A stretch of 25,000 nucleotides of DNA, from positions 31,293-56,292 of the forward strand of contig JAHBMJ010002454.1 of the NCBI GenBank assembly GCA_018398765.1, given 5' to 3'. Position 1 is the stretch's first letter; each line of letters opens with the position of its first letter. This DNA comes from Chromera velia. Taxonomy: Eukaryota > Sar > Chromeraceae. The translations under genes and the position numbers were made by a program. A model generated the notes under the pieces. The model saw only the letters and a list, made by a program, of their open reading frames with translations, ran no database searches and had not been told where the DNA came from. Below, in pieces: positions 1-9,419 of this stretch.

Positions 1-101
1 CCCTTTCTCTTTCTCTCTCTCTCGCGTGCGTTCTCGCTCTCTGTGTGTGTGGGCGTGCATGTGCTTAAGATGAACTTTCGCCTCTGCTCCTGCTGCTGCA
101 G
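1..101 (+). other. 3' end of an intron
   Basis: The stretch is rich in CT and TG and ends in a pyrimidine/CTG run with AG at 100-101, which fits a 3' splice site like the TGCAG acceptors at the right edge of the window. The reading frame of the downstream protein is closed by a TGA at 71-73, so the coding part begins between 74 and 116. The alternative is a 5' leader with translation starting at the first in-frame ATG, 116. Confidence 0.55.
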
Positions 102-1204
102 ATGTGACCGCGGCAATGCGGCGTGTCCCCTCTCCCACCGGTTCCCGTTCGGATTCGAATGGGGAACTCCGATTGTCTTCGTCTTCTTTTTCTGGTCCTC
201 TCTCGTCAGCCGCCGACTCTGTCTCTGCCTCTGCTTCCAAATCGCTGAGAGAGGCCAGAAGACACGCCGAGGTTTGGGCTGAAATTGGTCGGTTGAAGAG
301 ACGGGAATTCGTTGAGAAGGAGAACCAGCTGAGAACATGGGCGTCCGCAGTCGTCTCTGAGAACCTTCGAAGAGCGCGTGAATTGAGTGACCAAGGATGG
401 CAGAGGATCTCGCCTCTTGCCGACAGGGCACGCGCACTGAGTGACCAAGGATGGCAGAGGATCTCGCCTCTTGCCGACCGGGCACGCGCACTGAGTGACC
501 AAGGATGGCAGAGCATCACGCCTCTTGCCGACCGGGCACGCGCACTGAGTGACCAAGGATGGCAGAGGATCTCGCCTCTTGCCGACAGGGCACGCGCACT
601 GAGTGACCAAGGATGGCAGAGGATCTCGCCTCTTGCCGACAGGGCACGCGCACTGAGTGACCAAGGATGGCAGAGGATCTCGCCTCTTGCCGACAGTGTG
701 CGTGCCCAAAATTTGACGAGGGTGCGGGAGGCATACGTGGTGACAGTCGATCGGCTCCAAGAGGTCGCAGCCAGTGTGGTTGATCGTGTGCAAGATCTCG
801 TTCCCGATCCACAGACGGGACGAGAGATGGTTGCGAAAGTTCGTGAGGCAGCAGGTGAGGGCGTGGAGGCAGTCAGAAGGGAGGGAGATCGGTTGATTCA
901 ATGGGGGAAGGAAGAAAGGGGGCGCATCAATCGGATGATCTCGAGGGGTAGAAAGGAGAAGATCCCAAACGGGTTTATTCGCATCTCCTCGCTCTCTGTG
1001 TCATCTGCTGCCTCGAGTCTGGTAGGGAAGATTGATGGACAGGTGAATGAGTGGATCGAGACAGGTCGGGATGCGGTCTCTTGGGGTGCAGAGAGGCAAT
1101 CCGAGATTGTAGCGTCACTGCGTCACGCTGCAAACGCTTTTCGGGAGGGGGCTCCGCAAAGAATCACGCGGCCCGCGGCCCCCGGGGGGGTGAAAGACGA
1201 ATAG
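102..1204 (+). CDS. Terminal exon of a helix-rich repeat protein (function unknown)
   Basis: An open frame of about 367 codons ends at TAG 1202-1204. I place the exon start after the AG at 100-101; if this were the first exon, the first in-frame ATG is at 116. The protein starts with a Ser-rich stretch, then a charged helical stretch, then six copies of an 18-residue unit (nt 383-706) of the form LSDQGWQRISPLADRARA. After that comes about 165 residues rich in Arg, Glu, Val and Ala with predicted amphipathic helix character. It ends in VKDE and has no membrane segment. I recognise no catalytic motif. The pattern resembles apolipoprotein/perilipin-like or LEA-like amphipathic proteins only in general character, so no function is assigned. 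Codon use is orderly and the frame stays open through GC-rich sequence, which supports real coding. Confidence 0.75.
383..706 (+). repeat. Six tandem 54-bp coding repeats
   Basis: The unit is exactly 54 bp (18 codons), with copies at 383, 437, 491, 545, 599 and 653. Copies 1, 2, 4 and 5 differ at about one or two bases. Copy 3 has a two-base change (Arg-Ile-Ser to Ser-Ile-Thr), and copy 6 diverges in its last 18 bases. The near identity at DNA level points to recent expansion or gene conversion. The unit length keeps the frame. Confidence 0.95.
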
Positions 1205-1221
1205 ATCGAGAGAAGCATTAA

Positions 1222-1222
1222 T

Positions 1223-1254
<32 letters not shown>
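1222..1254. repeat. (CA)n microsatellite
   Basis: An uninterrupted CA run of about 16 units lies about 20 bp after the stop codon of the 102-1204 gene, so it is probably in its 3' UTR or just beyond. Confidence 0.95.
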
Positions 1255-1257
<3 letters not shown>

Positions 1258-2330
1258 TTGCATGATAAATGGTGGACGTGTGACTGCATGGGTGGATGAA
1301 GAGGTCAAAAGAGGAAAGAAAGATTTGGGAACAGATGTGTTGATGAACGCAGGATACGCCACAAAAGAGTAAAACAAGAAGAAATGGAAGAGCAACAGTA
1401 GCGGACTCTCTTCAGAAACGTTGCAGCTGTGTGAGAGAGGCAGAGGTGGTTGGTTGGGGATGGAAATTGCCGCGCCTTGCTCTTTCTTCCTTCCCTTTCT
1501 TGCCTCCTTCTTTGCCATCAAAGCCTTGTACCGTAAACCATCTGGAAAGTTGAGCATGTCCACAAGCGCGCGGCCCGGTAAATAGGCGGGCAGAAAGAAA
1601 GACAGAAAGGCAAGTGTAGGGAGGCAGACAGACAGAAAGGGCGTTGCCTTTTTCCTGTATTGTCTTGATGAGCACTTCCCTTACTGATCTCATCTTTCGT
1701 TTGTCGGTTTCTCTCCCCTTTCTCTTTTTCTCCTTTTCTTTGTTTCTTTCTTTCTCTTTCTCTCACTTGGTCCTGTCATTGGGGCGTCATGGCGGGGCAA
1801 GATGAGGTAATGCCTGAGACGGGGAGAAAAGACCATCAGCAGCCTCAGCGAAGGAGGCGAATACCCTTCTTTCTTTTTTTCTGCTCTTAAGAGTCTTCCT
1901 TTTGGGGGATTCTTTTTCTTCTCTCTCTTCTCTTCTGCATGGAGGGAGGGAGGGAGGGGACGTTTGGCTGCCGTTTCATTTGTTCTTGCGTCTCCGGAAT
2001 GTTTCTGATCGACCAGGAATAGCCCCTGCAGAGAGAGAAAGACCACCCAAAGTGTCGGGGTGGGAGTGCAACCTCCATGGGTTGTTCTGGGGCCTTTTTC
2101 TGTTCTTTGTATGTGCAACGCAACTAGGAGTTCAGGGGTGAGTTGCCATACAGAGTGGGTGGGACAGGCTGGGTAGGAAGAGAAGGAAGGAAGGAAGGTA
2201 AACGAAACACGAAGGGGTGCCGTGTTTTTTCGTTCTTTCGTTCGTTCTTTCCTTCCTTCCCTCATTGTTTCTTCCTGTATTTCGTTCGAAGCTGAAGGGA
2301 CTCCCAGGATCATCCATCAGAACGTGAGTC

Positions 2331-2392
2331 AAGCCTGCCTGCCTACCTGCCTGCCTGCCCGCCTCAATGAATGAATGAATGAATGAATGAAT
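2331..2392. repeat. CTGC-type and (AATG)n tetranucleotide tracts
   Basis: Two adjoining arrays: imperfect CCTG repeats to about 2365, then seven AATG units to about 2392. Confidence 0.9.
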
Positions 2393-3484
2393 CAGTCAAA
2401 TTTGTTTCCCGGTCCTGTTCCGGTGCGGGCATTTGCGTAATGAGGTGCGTGGACTGTCTTGTCTGTTCGGGTGTCTGTGTGTCTGCACCCTTTTCTCTCT
2501 TTCCTGTGTGGAAGTGCTAGGAGGATCCATGTGTGCTGTACCATAGAAGAAGTAAACCACGGGAGGGAAAACACCTCGACAAAGGGCAGTAAGGAGAGTC
2601 CACGCGCATGGATGTAGGTCAAGTAAATGGACGAACAGGTTTTTGTTTACCCTTTCTTGTTGCAATCCGTCTCTCTCTGAACATTGCTCGTCTCTCTTCT
2701 CTTTCGTTCTGTAAAACAGAGTTTAAGCCTTTTATCTCTCATTGTGCTCACGTTTCTGTTTTCTCTTTTTTCTTTCCTTTCTCTCTCTCTCTTTCCCTCT
2801 GTGTTTTTTTTTGCCCGCTTTCTCTCTTTCTTCTCGTCCGTTCGTTCCTCCGCACTTCTCTCTCTCTCGGTGTGGCTTCTTCCTAGAATCCATGCCTCCC
2901 GCTCCACTGATCAATCACTCAATCCGTTAGTGCCTTGATTGAAGTCGATCAAGCAATCCACTCTGTCGGCAACCAGGCAGACAGGCAGATCCATTAGAAA
3001 TGCAGAGTCAATCGGACGGGTGTGACAGGAGGGAGAAAAGAGAGAGGAGAGAAAAGAAGAGCCAGGAGGGAAAGCGGAAAAATCAATCGCTCGAGATGCG
3101 CCTGTGCATGTACGCGCCTGTCCGTCCGCCTGGCTGCATCACCACTATCCTGGTCAGTGCGTTGCGGAAAATTGCGTCAAATTCGAACCAGATATTCTTC
3201 AGTTGAAAGAAACAAATCGTCAACGAGATCATCGAGTGATTGATTGATGACTCTTGCCGGCTCTGGGCGGGCTGCTGAAAAAAAATTTTGGGAAAAAGTT
3301 GGAGGAGAGAGAGATGATGCAGAATTAACGCATCCATTCACCAATGAAGCGAAAAATGAATGAATCAGGGAAGGGAAGGAGTCAATCAATCAATCATCTC
3401 CCTGCAAAAATGTTCAGATACTTGTGGCCTCTCTCGTCCTTTCTAGTTCCTTTCCGCCATTCCATTTCTGTCCATTTCTTCTTG

Positions 3485-3487
<3 letters not shown>

Positions 3488-3519
<32 letters not shown>
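3488..3519. repeat. (CT)16 microsatellite
   Basis: A pure CT run of 32 bases. Confidence 0.95.
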
Positions 3520-3524
<5 letters not shown>

Positions 3525-3761
3525 GACAAATGAATTTCTGGACAGTGACACTTGCAGGAAGAAGGAGAAGAAGAAGAAAAGGAAGGTCGGTCAGTTACAA
3601 GTTCCCTCGGAAGAACGAAAAAAACAATGCGTCTCTGCGTGTCGATAATCACATGCAGAACTTGAGGACAAAAGAATTCGAACGATCATTCAGGAAGACA
3701 TTCAAGGTGCATGGATGATCGAGCAAAAAAATATTGGGGGCGGGGTCAAGACGCACCCGCA

Positions 3762-4031
3762 CAGGCAGACAGACAGACAGACAGATAAAGAAACAGACAG
3801 ACAGACAGATAAACAGACAGACAGACAGACAGACAGACAGGCAGACAAAGAAACAGACAAACAGACGGGCAGACAGACAAACAAACAGACAGTAAGACAG
3901 ACAGACAAACAGAAAGACAGGCAGGCAGTCTGACAGACAAACAGAAAGTCAGACAGACAGACAGACAGACAGACAAACAAACAGACAAACAGAAAGACAG
4001 ACAGACAAACAGACAAAAAGACAGACAGACC
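3762..4031. repeat. Imperfect (CAGA)n array, about 270 bp
   Basis: The array has a four-base period, with scattered variants such as AAGA, CAAA and TAAG. It opens frames on both strands (Thr/Asp/Arg/Gln on plus, Cys/Leu/Ser/Val on minus) that are products of the repeat and not genes. Confidence 0.95.
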
Positions 4032-4521
4032 GACGCTGTCGTGTGAAGGGTAGTCAGTCAGGCGAGCGGTTGTCTTCTGCCTGTGTCATTAAACCTCTTA
4101 AATTCTCTCAAACGGACTCAGTCTGCTCCAAAGTCGATAGATAAATTCATGAAATGCACGATCGATGATGATGGTCACTGCGTGATGATCTGATCTGAAT
4201 GCCCTTGTTGGTTCCTTCCTATTGGTGGTGTTCGATCGATGGTACTGAGGAGGACGGTCAAAAGAATTGAAGTGCGTCATGCAGACGCTGGGTCTGCTTT
4301 TCGCTCTGTGTGGGGAGTGGATAAGATAGAGGAGGGGGGCAGGACGAAAACCACAAATTTCCACCTGACGGTCAATTAGCTTTGTTCGTCTGTGTCCTTT
4401 TCCCCCCCGCATATCACCGTCTGCGTCACTATCATATAATGTCTCTCTGTTTGTGCGCGTGTTTGTTGCATTTTCTGTCTGCTTGCCTGCTTGCCTGCCG
4501 GCCTCTGTCCACTTTGATCGG

Positions 4522-5178
4522 ATGTCTTCGGATTATCAGAATCTCGTGTCATCAGATGAAAGTCCTGGCAGTCACGGTATACACTCTCTGCATAAGAGTA
4601 ATGGCTCTAAAAGAGTAACGAGGCTGCCGAGGCGCATCGTCGGACCGAGAACGCCCAAGCAAATTACGCTCGAAATTATACGGCTAGGCGCCGGTAGGCG
4701 CCGGCTAGAGACAAAAAAAAAAGATCTCCCTAGATCGTCTACTTTTTTTTTTTTCTTTTTCAGTCAAACAACTGTTGTTCAACTGTTGCACAAGTGTTGC
4801 ACAACTGTTGTTAAGTGTTGTTCAGGGTCAAAAAGTAAAAAAGAAAAAAAAAAAAAAAGATCTCCCGAGATCGTCTACTTTTTTTTTTTTCCTCTAGCCG
4901 GCGCATAGTTATACGGCTTTTCAACATCAGTAATAGCGCTGAAGGCGCCAAGCTATGAGAAAACTATTTAAAAAGAGCCGTGAAGTTTGATGTTCTATAG
5001 TTAGTGTTGTGAAAGATGTAGAAAGACGTACCCGAGGACGTACACTAAGAAAGCTAGACCCCCATGGTCATCTTTACATAGGATCATTAGGATTTATGTT
5101 AGTCATATGAACTAATATATTTAGGTTAGTATTTAGGCTACTAGGGCTAACATTATCTGGAACATTATGCGCTTAGAC
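4522..5178 (+). pseudogene. Decayed coding-like sequence, host of two insertions
   Basis: From ATG 4522 a normal-looking Ser/Arg/Lys-rich frame runs to the MITE-like insertion. If the insertion (4686-4908) and one target copy (4909-4918) are removed, the frame continues 14 more codons to TGA 4956-4958, giving about 67 residues. Further right, another frame from about 5007 reads through Arg-rich and then hydrophobic sequence broken by TGA and TAG codons. Base composition is more AT-rich than at 1205-4500. I do not recognise the protein. It may be an old transposon that later received both the MITE and the retrotransposon, or chance open frames. Confidence 0.3.
4686..4908. mobile_element. MITE-like element with TIRs and 10-bp target duplication
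   Basis: The 10-mer TTATACGGCT stands on both sides (4676-4685 and 4909-4918). Inside it, GCGCCGGCTAGAG at 4698-4710 is the inverse of CTCTAGCCGGCGC at 4892-4904. The left end carries an extra 10-bp copy (AGGCGCCGGT, then AGGCGCCGGC). The interior holds two copies of an A-run / GATCTCCC(G/T)AGATC / GTCTAC / T-run block (about 4711-4753 and 4840-4891), each able to fold as a hairpin, separated by a CAACTGTTG-rich spacer. There is no coding capacity. A 9-10 bp target duplication is typical of Mutator-like (MULE) transposons, so this is best read as a non-autonomous MULE-type MITE; the superfamily is inference. Confidence 0.75.
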
Positions 5179-5182
5179 CTAG
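5179..5182. repeat. Left target site duplication CTAG
   Basis: CTAG directly precedes the left LTR and is matched by CTAG at 18401-18404 directly after the right LTR. Confidence 0.8.
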
Positions 5183-5645
5183 TGTTAAGGTCTACTTAGA
5201 GGGGTTGGCGCTAGTGAGTGCTTGCAGAGGTTCAAAGGTCTTCAGGGCTTGATGTCGCTGGAGCGGTTCAGGTCGATCCCTAGTGACAGACTCGATCGAT
5301 GTCAGGAGCATGGAGCTTTCTTGCGATTCAGCGATCGATCTGATTTTATAGTAGTCTTCCAGAAAGTCTTTCGGAAGTCTTTTATAAAATTTTGATCAAA
5401 ATACGACAGGCCAAAATCTGTATAGTACAGGATGTTAACGTCCCGTCTCTTTTCTTGTTGATCCTTAAAAAGGCAGGTAGCGAGGATTGAACCTATGATC
5501 TTCTGTTTGTTAATGTTGTATGTTAACCACTAAGTCATGAACGTAAGCGACACACACCATTCTCTTTTGCTTAGCACTATTTTCGATTAAGTCAATTTAT
5601 TTAATTCTCATTTTCTTTCTAGTCACGCTTTGATAGCGCATAGCA
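5183..5645 (-). repeat. Left LTR (3' LTR of the element)
   Basis: 463 bp, starting TGTTAAGG and ending GCATAGCA on the plus strand (TG...CA). It aligns without gaps to 17938-18400, with 17 mismatches by hand count: 16 transitions and one A/T transversion near 5391. No mismatch falls between 5433 and 5538. Confidence 0.95.
5472..5544 (-). promoter_or_regulatory. tRNA-like stretch with Pol III A/B-box-like motifs (left LTR)
   Basis: On the minus strand TGACTTAGTGG (5537-5527) resembles an A box and GGTTCAATCC (5493-5484) resembles a B box. Their starts lie 44 bases apart, as in tRNA genes. About 12 bases after the B box comes a T5 run (5471-5467), a Pol III terminator. I could not fold good D and T stems by hand, so it is more likely tRNA-derived than a working tRNA. 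Transcription by Pol III is a guess. Confidence 0.4.
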
Positions 5646-5720
5646 TTCGCCCCTTTCTAAGATCGAGATTCCACGCTCGATTCATATATGATGTAATCGC
5701 ATAGCATTCGCTCCGTTCTA
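5637..5720. repeat. Direct repeat of LTR edge plus polypurine tract
   Basis: The 23 bases at 5637-5659 (last nine LTR bases plus the polypurine tract) recur at 5698-5720 with two mismatches. Confidence 0.8.
5646..5658 (-). promoter_or_regulatory. Polypurine tract
   Basis: On the minus strand AGAAAGGGGCGAA abuts the 3' LTR start TGCTATG, the position and composition expected for the plus-strand primer of an LTR retrotransposon. Confidence 0.75.
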
Positions 5721-6261
5721 GGCAATTAATACTATATAGAGTTCCGTACGGTCGTTAAAAAAAAATTTAACATTCCTGATGCTTCACCGATTCTTAAGGT
5801 TATGTTTTTTTTTTCTCTCTTTTTTTTCTTTTTTTTTTTTGTACTTCAAGGACTGTTTCAGATCGCGTGTTCTTATGACCATTCTTTTTTTTTTTTTTCA
5901 GTACCGCATGCATGTAGTAATACCGTAACGTACTCATAAACACTTTCGCACATTGGTTATGCGCATGCACACACCATATACAATTCACGCACTGACACGT
6001 GGACTTCACAGACTCATCGAACGGATTAATCAAGCTAAATCATGAGGGAAGCCGCACATTTAATCCAATCAGCGATCCACGCACCGTCGGAGCATCGTAG
6101 CACATCATCACAGAGCAACACTCAGAGCAACATCGCGACACATGTTTCATCGTACCTCATCGCAACACATGCATGCATCATTGCAACACCTTAATTATGA
6201 GCGCGCGCGGCCCCGCAAAGCACTCAAGATCGCACGACCGCGAGGGAGAAAAAAAAAAAAT

Positions 6262-7019
6262 TCACTGTCCGGCGCGTCCAATTCTCTCCATCGTGACCTT
6301 CACCTTGGTCACCGCCCAGGTTCGAGAGTCCACTGGGTATTGGATGCATCTGTACGCGGGGTTCTTCCTCCTCTGAACTTTGCCCTCGATGCTCTCTACG
6401 AGTCTTTCTCTTCCTTTGATTACTCTCTTTGTTTTTTTCTGGGCCGCCACTTCCTGCTGTTTGATCTCTTCCTGCTTGATGACATGTGGAAGCATGTCAG
6501 GGTTGATGTCAGGTTGCTGGAAGACTGGATGAGGAGACTGCGGGGCGAAGGGGTTGTATCGGTGAGTCTCTTCTTTCTTGGTCTCGCTTTTTATCGTTGT
6601 GGTTGGTGTCGTAACCTCTGAGAGGTTCTCTCTCCATGCTGTGGCTCCTTCCTCAGTCTGGGTATCTATGTTCATAGCGGCTTGGATATGTGCTTTGGCT
6701 TGGGAGAAGAAGGAGTGTGGGATCGGCATCTGGTTCGGACAGTCAGGGTACGGGGTAGGGTAGGTGCTGGGACCGTTGTTTGCGAACATGTTGGCTTTTG
6801 TTTCTATAGATGTAAGAGTTTCTTGAACAGGGAAGTGGTTATGATCAGGCTTAAGAGGATTTGGATTTCAGCTGGTTCAACTTGATCACAGTGATTGAAG
6901 AGTGGGGTTTGAAGAAAGTTGCCAAAAGCTTCGAAGAGGGTCGATCGAGATGTCGGGCTTACAATTTCTTTGTGGTGAAATTTTTGGTCGATCGATTCGG
7001 CCGGCTGTCGGCCGAACAT
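6262..7019 (-). pseudogene. Possible additional retrotransposon ORF, product unknown
   Basis: From ATG 6789 an uninterrupted frame of 175 codons runs to a stop at 6262. The same frame is open back to 6867. There it stops, but the frame starting at ATG 7019 carries similar Pro/Gln/Asn-rich sequence into this point, so the two pieces may be one ORF with a frameshift near 6865. The predicted protein is hydrophilic and rich in Pro, Gln, Thr and Lys (for example HPVFQQPDINPDM), with a basic C-terminal part. I see no signal peptide, membrane segment, CCHC finger or envelope-type features. It lies where some gypsy elements keep an extra gene, in the same orientation as pol. I cannot name it. It could also be a captured or nested fragment. 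Confidence 0.4.
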
Positions 7020-7865
7020 ACATGTCTGTACATGTCTCTTATTTGGCTTTCAGCCGAATTCGGTCGAAAAGAATCGGTTTTCAGACGGGGAAAGGCCTCT
7101 CTTTTCCGATTTTTCGCCTCCTTGACGTGTTTCTTTCGGCCGCTTACCGGTCGCTTCTCGGCCGATCTCCGGCCGAATTTTTGTTTTGCTGTCGTCTCCT
7201 ATAGCAAGCTCTCGACATCTTTCACGGCTCAGCTTGAGATTCAGTGTCGCTCGTGCCGATTGCTCGGTATCTCCCCCCCCCCTCCTTTATCTTTGGGTTA
7301 CTCTCTGGTGTCAACTCTTGTCATGAGTCTCGCAGATACTACTCTGAGTCTTCCCATTCCGGTGTAACTCTTGTTTGTCGCGGTCAGTCACTGCTTTGCT
7401 GTTGTTTGACGTGTGGTCATGCCTTTTTCTATTCTCCAGTAGTGTTGTTGTACTTTGTAGTGAGTCTCTTCTACCTCGGTGCACCCTTTCACTCCAGGTC
7501 AGGTCAAAGAGTGAGGTCGGTCCATGATATGCCAATCCTATCGTATCTTTTGTGACGATCAAGCTGCTGTTATCTGGTTGTATACTCGTCTCTTTTCTGA
7601 CTCATCCTTGTGTTGCTCCCTCTTTCTGTTTGCATCTTACTGGTTTACATCTCTGTGGACTGGATCCGACATTCGAGTCCTCCTTCATGATCCATAATGT
7701 TATCGATACATCGATCTTTATCGTCGAGTCCTTCCACTACGAGTCGATCACACGTATGCAACATGTGTCTCCTCATCTTTATCGTCCTCTCGCCGTTCCA
7801 GCACGTCTCCTCCGTTCTCCTCTACGTCCATTCTCGGCATCACATTGATCATCCACCATGCTTTC

Positions 7866-7997
7866 TTCCACGGAAGGGATCCCTACACTCACGTCCGCGG
7901 TAAGGATCTCTCTGCTTACGTCTACGGCAAAGATTTCTCTGCGTACGTCTACGGCAAGGATCTCTATGTCTACATCTACGGCATGGATCTCTATGCA
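7866..7997. repeat. 27-bp tandem repeat, four clear copies plus a degenerate one
   Basis: Copies start at 7890, 7917, 7944 and 7971, of the form TACGTCTACGGCAAGGATCT plus seven bases. A degenerate copy precedes them from about 7866. It lies in the 3' region of the retrotransposon. Confidence 0.85.
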
Positions 7998-8092
7998 TCT
8001 TTCCTACCTCGTCGCCATCTTCTTTTTCCTTCAGGTAGGCACTTTCAAAAACAATTGATCAGAACGGTCTTTCTTTCTCTCTCTTCTCGCAT

Positions 8093-8219
8093 TTCCTGTC
8101 ACGTTGTCCTCGTCTCCCTTCTCTTTCTTTTTGCAGTTCTTGTTATGCTATTCTCTTCTCCCTTCTCTTTCTTTTCACAGTTCTTGTCACGCTGTTCTCA
8201 TCTCTCCCTGAGTTTGATC
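8093..8219. repeat. 44-bp tandem repeat, two copies and a partial third
   Basis: Units at 8093-8136 and 8137-8180, with a partial copy from 8181. Each full unit ends in a pyrimidine tract plus CAG on the plus strand. Confidence 0.85.
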
Positions 8220-8744
8220 CGTCTCATTCTTTCTCTTCTCCTTCGGTTGCCTCTTTTCGAGTACATGAGTGTATCGCCCCTTTCTATGCTCTAACTTAGG
8301 CTCACTGGTCATTCATTTACTCGCTTTCTTTCTCTTTCTGTTTTTCTGATGCTTGTCTGTTTGCAGGGCTCTCCGAGGCGGTGTAACTCGACGTTCATTG
8401 TCAAGTCGTTCGTCGATGTCTCTTTTTCGAGTCTCGCCATTCTCTGCCATCTCTATCCGTCTCCTGCTGTCTCTTGTCTTTTTGTGTTTTTGTTTCTTTT
8501 GCGTTTAAAGGAGTGGGTGGTTGATTGGGTAAGTGAAGAATGAGGGGTGATTGGGTGAGTGAGTAGATGCGGGTGAGTGAAGAAGGTTCTCATAGACTGG
8601 TTGGTGGGTGAATACGTATGGGTGTGGTCGTTGGGTCGTGGCACACTCAGCCTTCTACTGAGTGCCCATACTATTCGCACCCTTTCAGATGCAAAGAGTA
8701 AATGCACCGAAGTGCCAACCACTTGTGAGTTTAGAGAATTTACT

Positions 8745-8850
8745 TGTGTCTGTATGAGCATTTTTTTTTTTTTTTGAATAAGCCTGGGCGCGAGGCTTGG
8801 TTCGGTATTTGTATGTGTGTGTATGTGTGTGTGTGTATGTATGTGTGCAG
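8745..8850. repeat. T-run and (TG)n-type microsatellite
   Basis: A run of about 15 T at 8761-8775, and TGTG/TATG repeats at about 8811-8848. Confidence 0.85.
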
Positions 8851-9074
8851 TTCGATGATGATGATGTACTGGGGAGCGGAGGCCCAGTACGAGCGATTGA
8901 GCGGCGACCTTACCTCTCCCTGGGAGGTTTTGGTGGTGTGAGTGGCCAACTCACCCCCTGGGGGACCTTTTGTGCGCATGCGCATGCGACTTCTCGCCGC
9001 GAAGGCGTCAGAATCGGAGGCTGTGGGTTATATGTGCGCCTGGCAGGTCAGTGTTATCTGCCTTTATTCATCAG

Positions 9075-9419
9075 TCACGGATCGGTACGCGGTGCTGCTC
9101 CAGGGAGGGTTCGTGTATATAGGTGCATGCATGGATGAATGGGTGATCGGGTGGATGGATGGATGGATGGATGGATGGATGGATAGATGGATAGGTGGGT
9201 CAGTGGATGGCTAGATAGATGGGTGGATGGATGGATAAATGGTTGATTCGAATGATGGATCGTTGTCGGTTTGAGGTTTTCTATGCCTAATTTCTCTTTC
9301 GAGATGACTTGATGTTTATGCAGTTTAACTGCTTTTCGAGTTTTTGGGTTTGCTTCATTTTGATTTAATCGATCAAATTTTTTTTCGAGGTCTAGCAAGG
9401 AGTTACGGCAGAGAGGCAT
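9075..9419 (-). pseudogene. Short ORF interrupted by a GGAT microsatellite
   Basis: ATG 9419 opens about 55 Lys/Asn/Leu-rich codons in the pol frame, then runs into the ATCC repeat, which encodes a repetitive His/Pro/Ser tail. It follows several stops after the chromodomain. It is either a remnant of coding sequence cut by the microsatellite or chance. No function is assigned. Confidence 0.2.
9150..9236. repeat. (GGAT)n microsatellite
   Basis: Tetranucleotide array with a few GGTG and AGAT variants. Confidence 0.9.

Larger units (their letters stand above)
1255..4521. other. Non-coding region with microsatellites
   Basis: I see no gene here. Open frames on both strands run through CT- or GA-rich low-complexity sequence, mostly lack an ATG in good context, and show no domain. 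Short GGGA, GGAA and CTTT tracts are frequent (around 1720-1760, 1940-1960, 2180-2260 and 2760-2870). Larger tracts are listed separately. Confidence 0.7.

Noticed and set aside
383-706. CRISPR-like array
   Set aside because: Units are contiguous with no spacers, are in frame within a eukaryotic exon, and no cas genes are present.
206-901. Minus-strand ORF of 231 codons across the 54-bp repeats
   Set aside because: It mirrors the repeats of the plus-strand exon; multiples of 54 bp keep all frames open. The plus frame has better composition, a plausible acceptor and a natural stop.
1690-2313. Minus-strand ORF of 207 codons
   Set aside because: It is largely GA-rich low-complexity (Lys/Arg/Glu runs) with no domain and no splice or start support.
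3702-4016. Cys/Leu/Ser/Val-rich ORF on the minus strand
   Set aside because: Product of the CAGA tetranucleotide array, open on both strands for that reason.
5007-5178. Hydrophobic frame resembling a mitochondrial oxidase fragment
   Set aside because: It has Leu/Phe/Gly-rich character only; I could not match it to conserved residues of cox1, cox3 or cob, so no mitochondrial insertion is claimed.
5472-5544. Functional tRNA gene
   Set aside because: Boxes and spacing fit, but I could not pair the D and T stems or identify an anticodon stem, so I list it only as tRNA-like.
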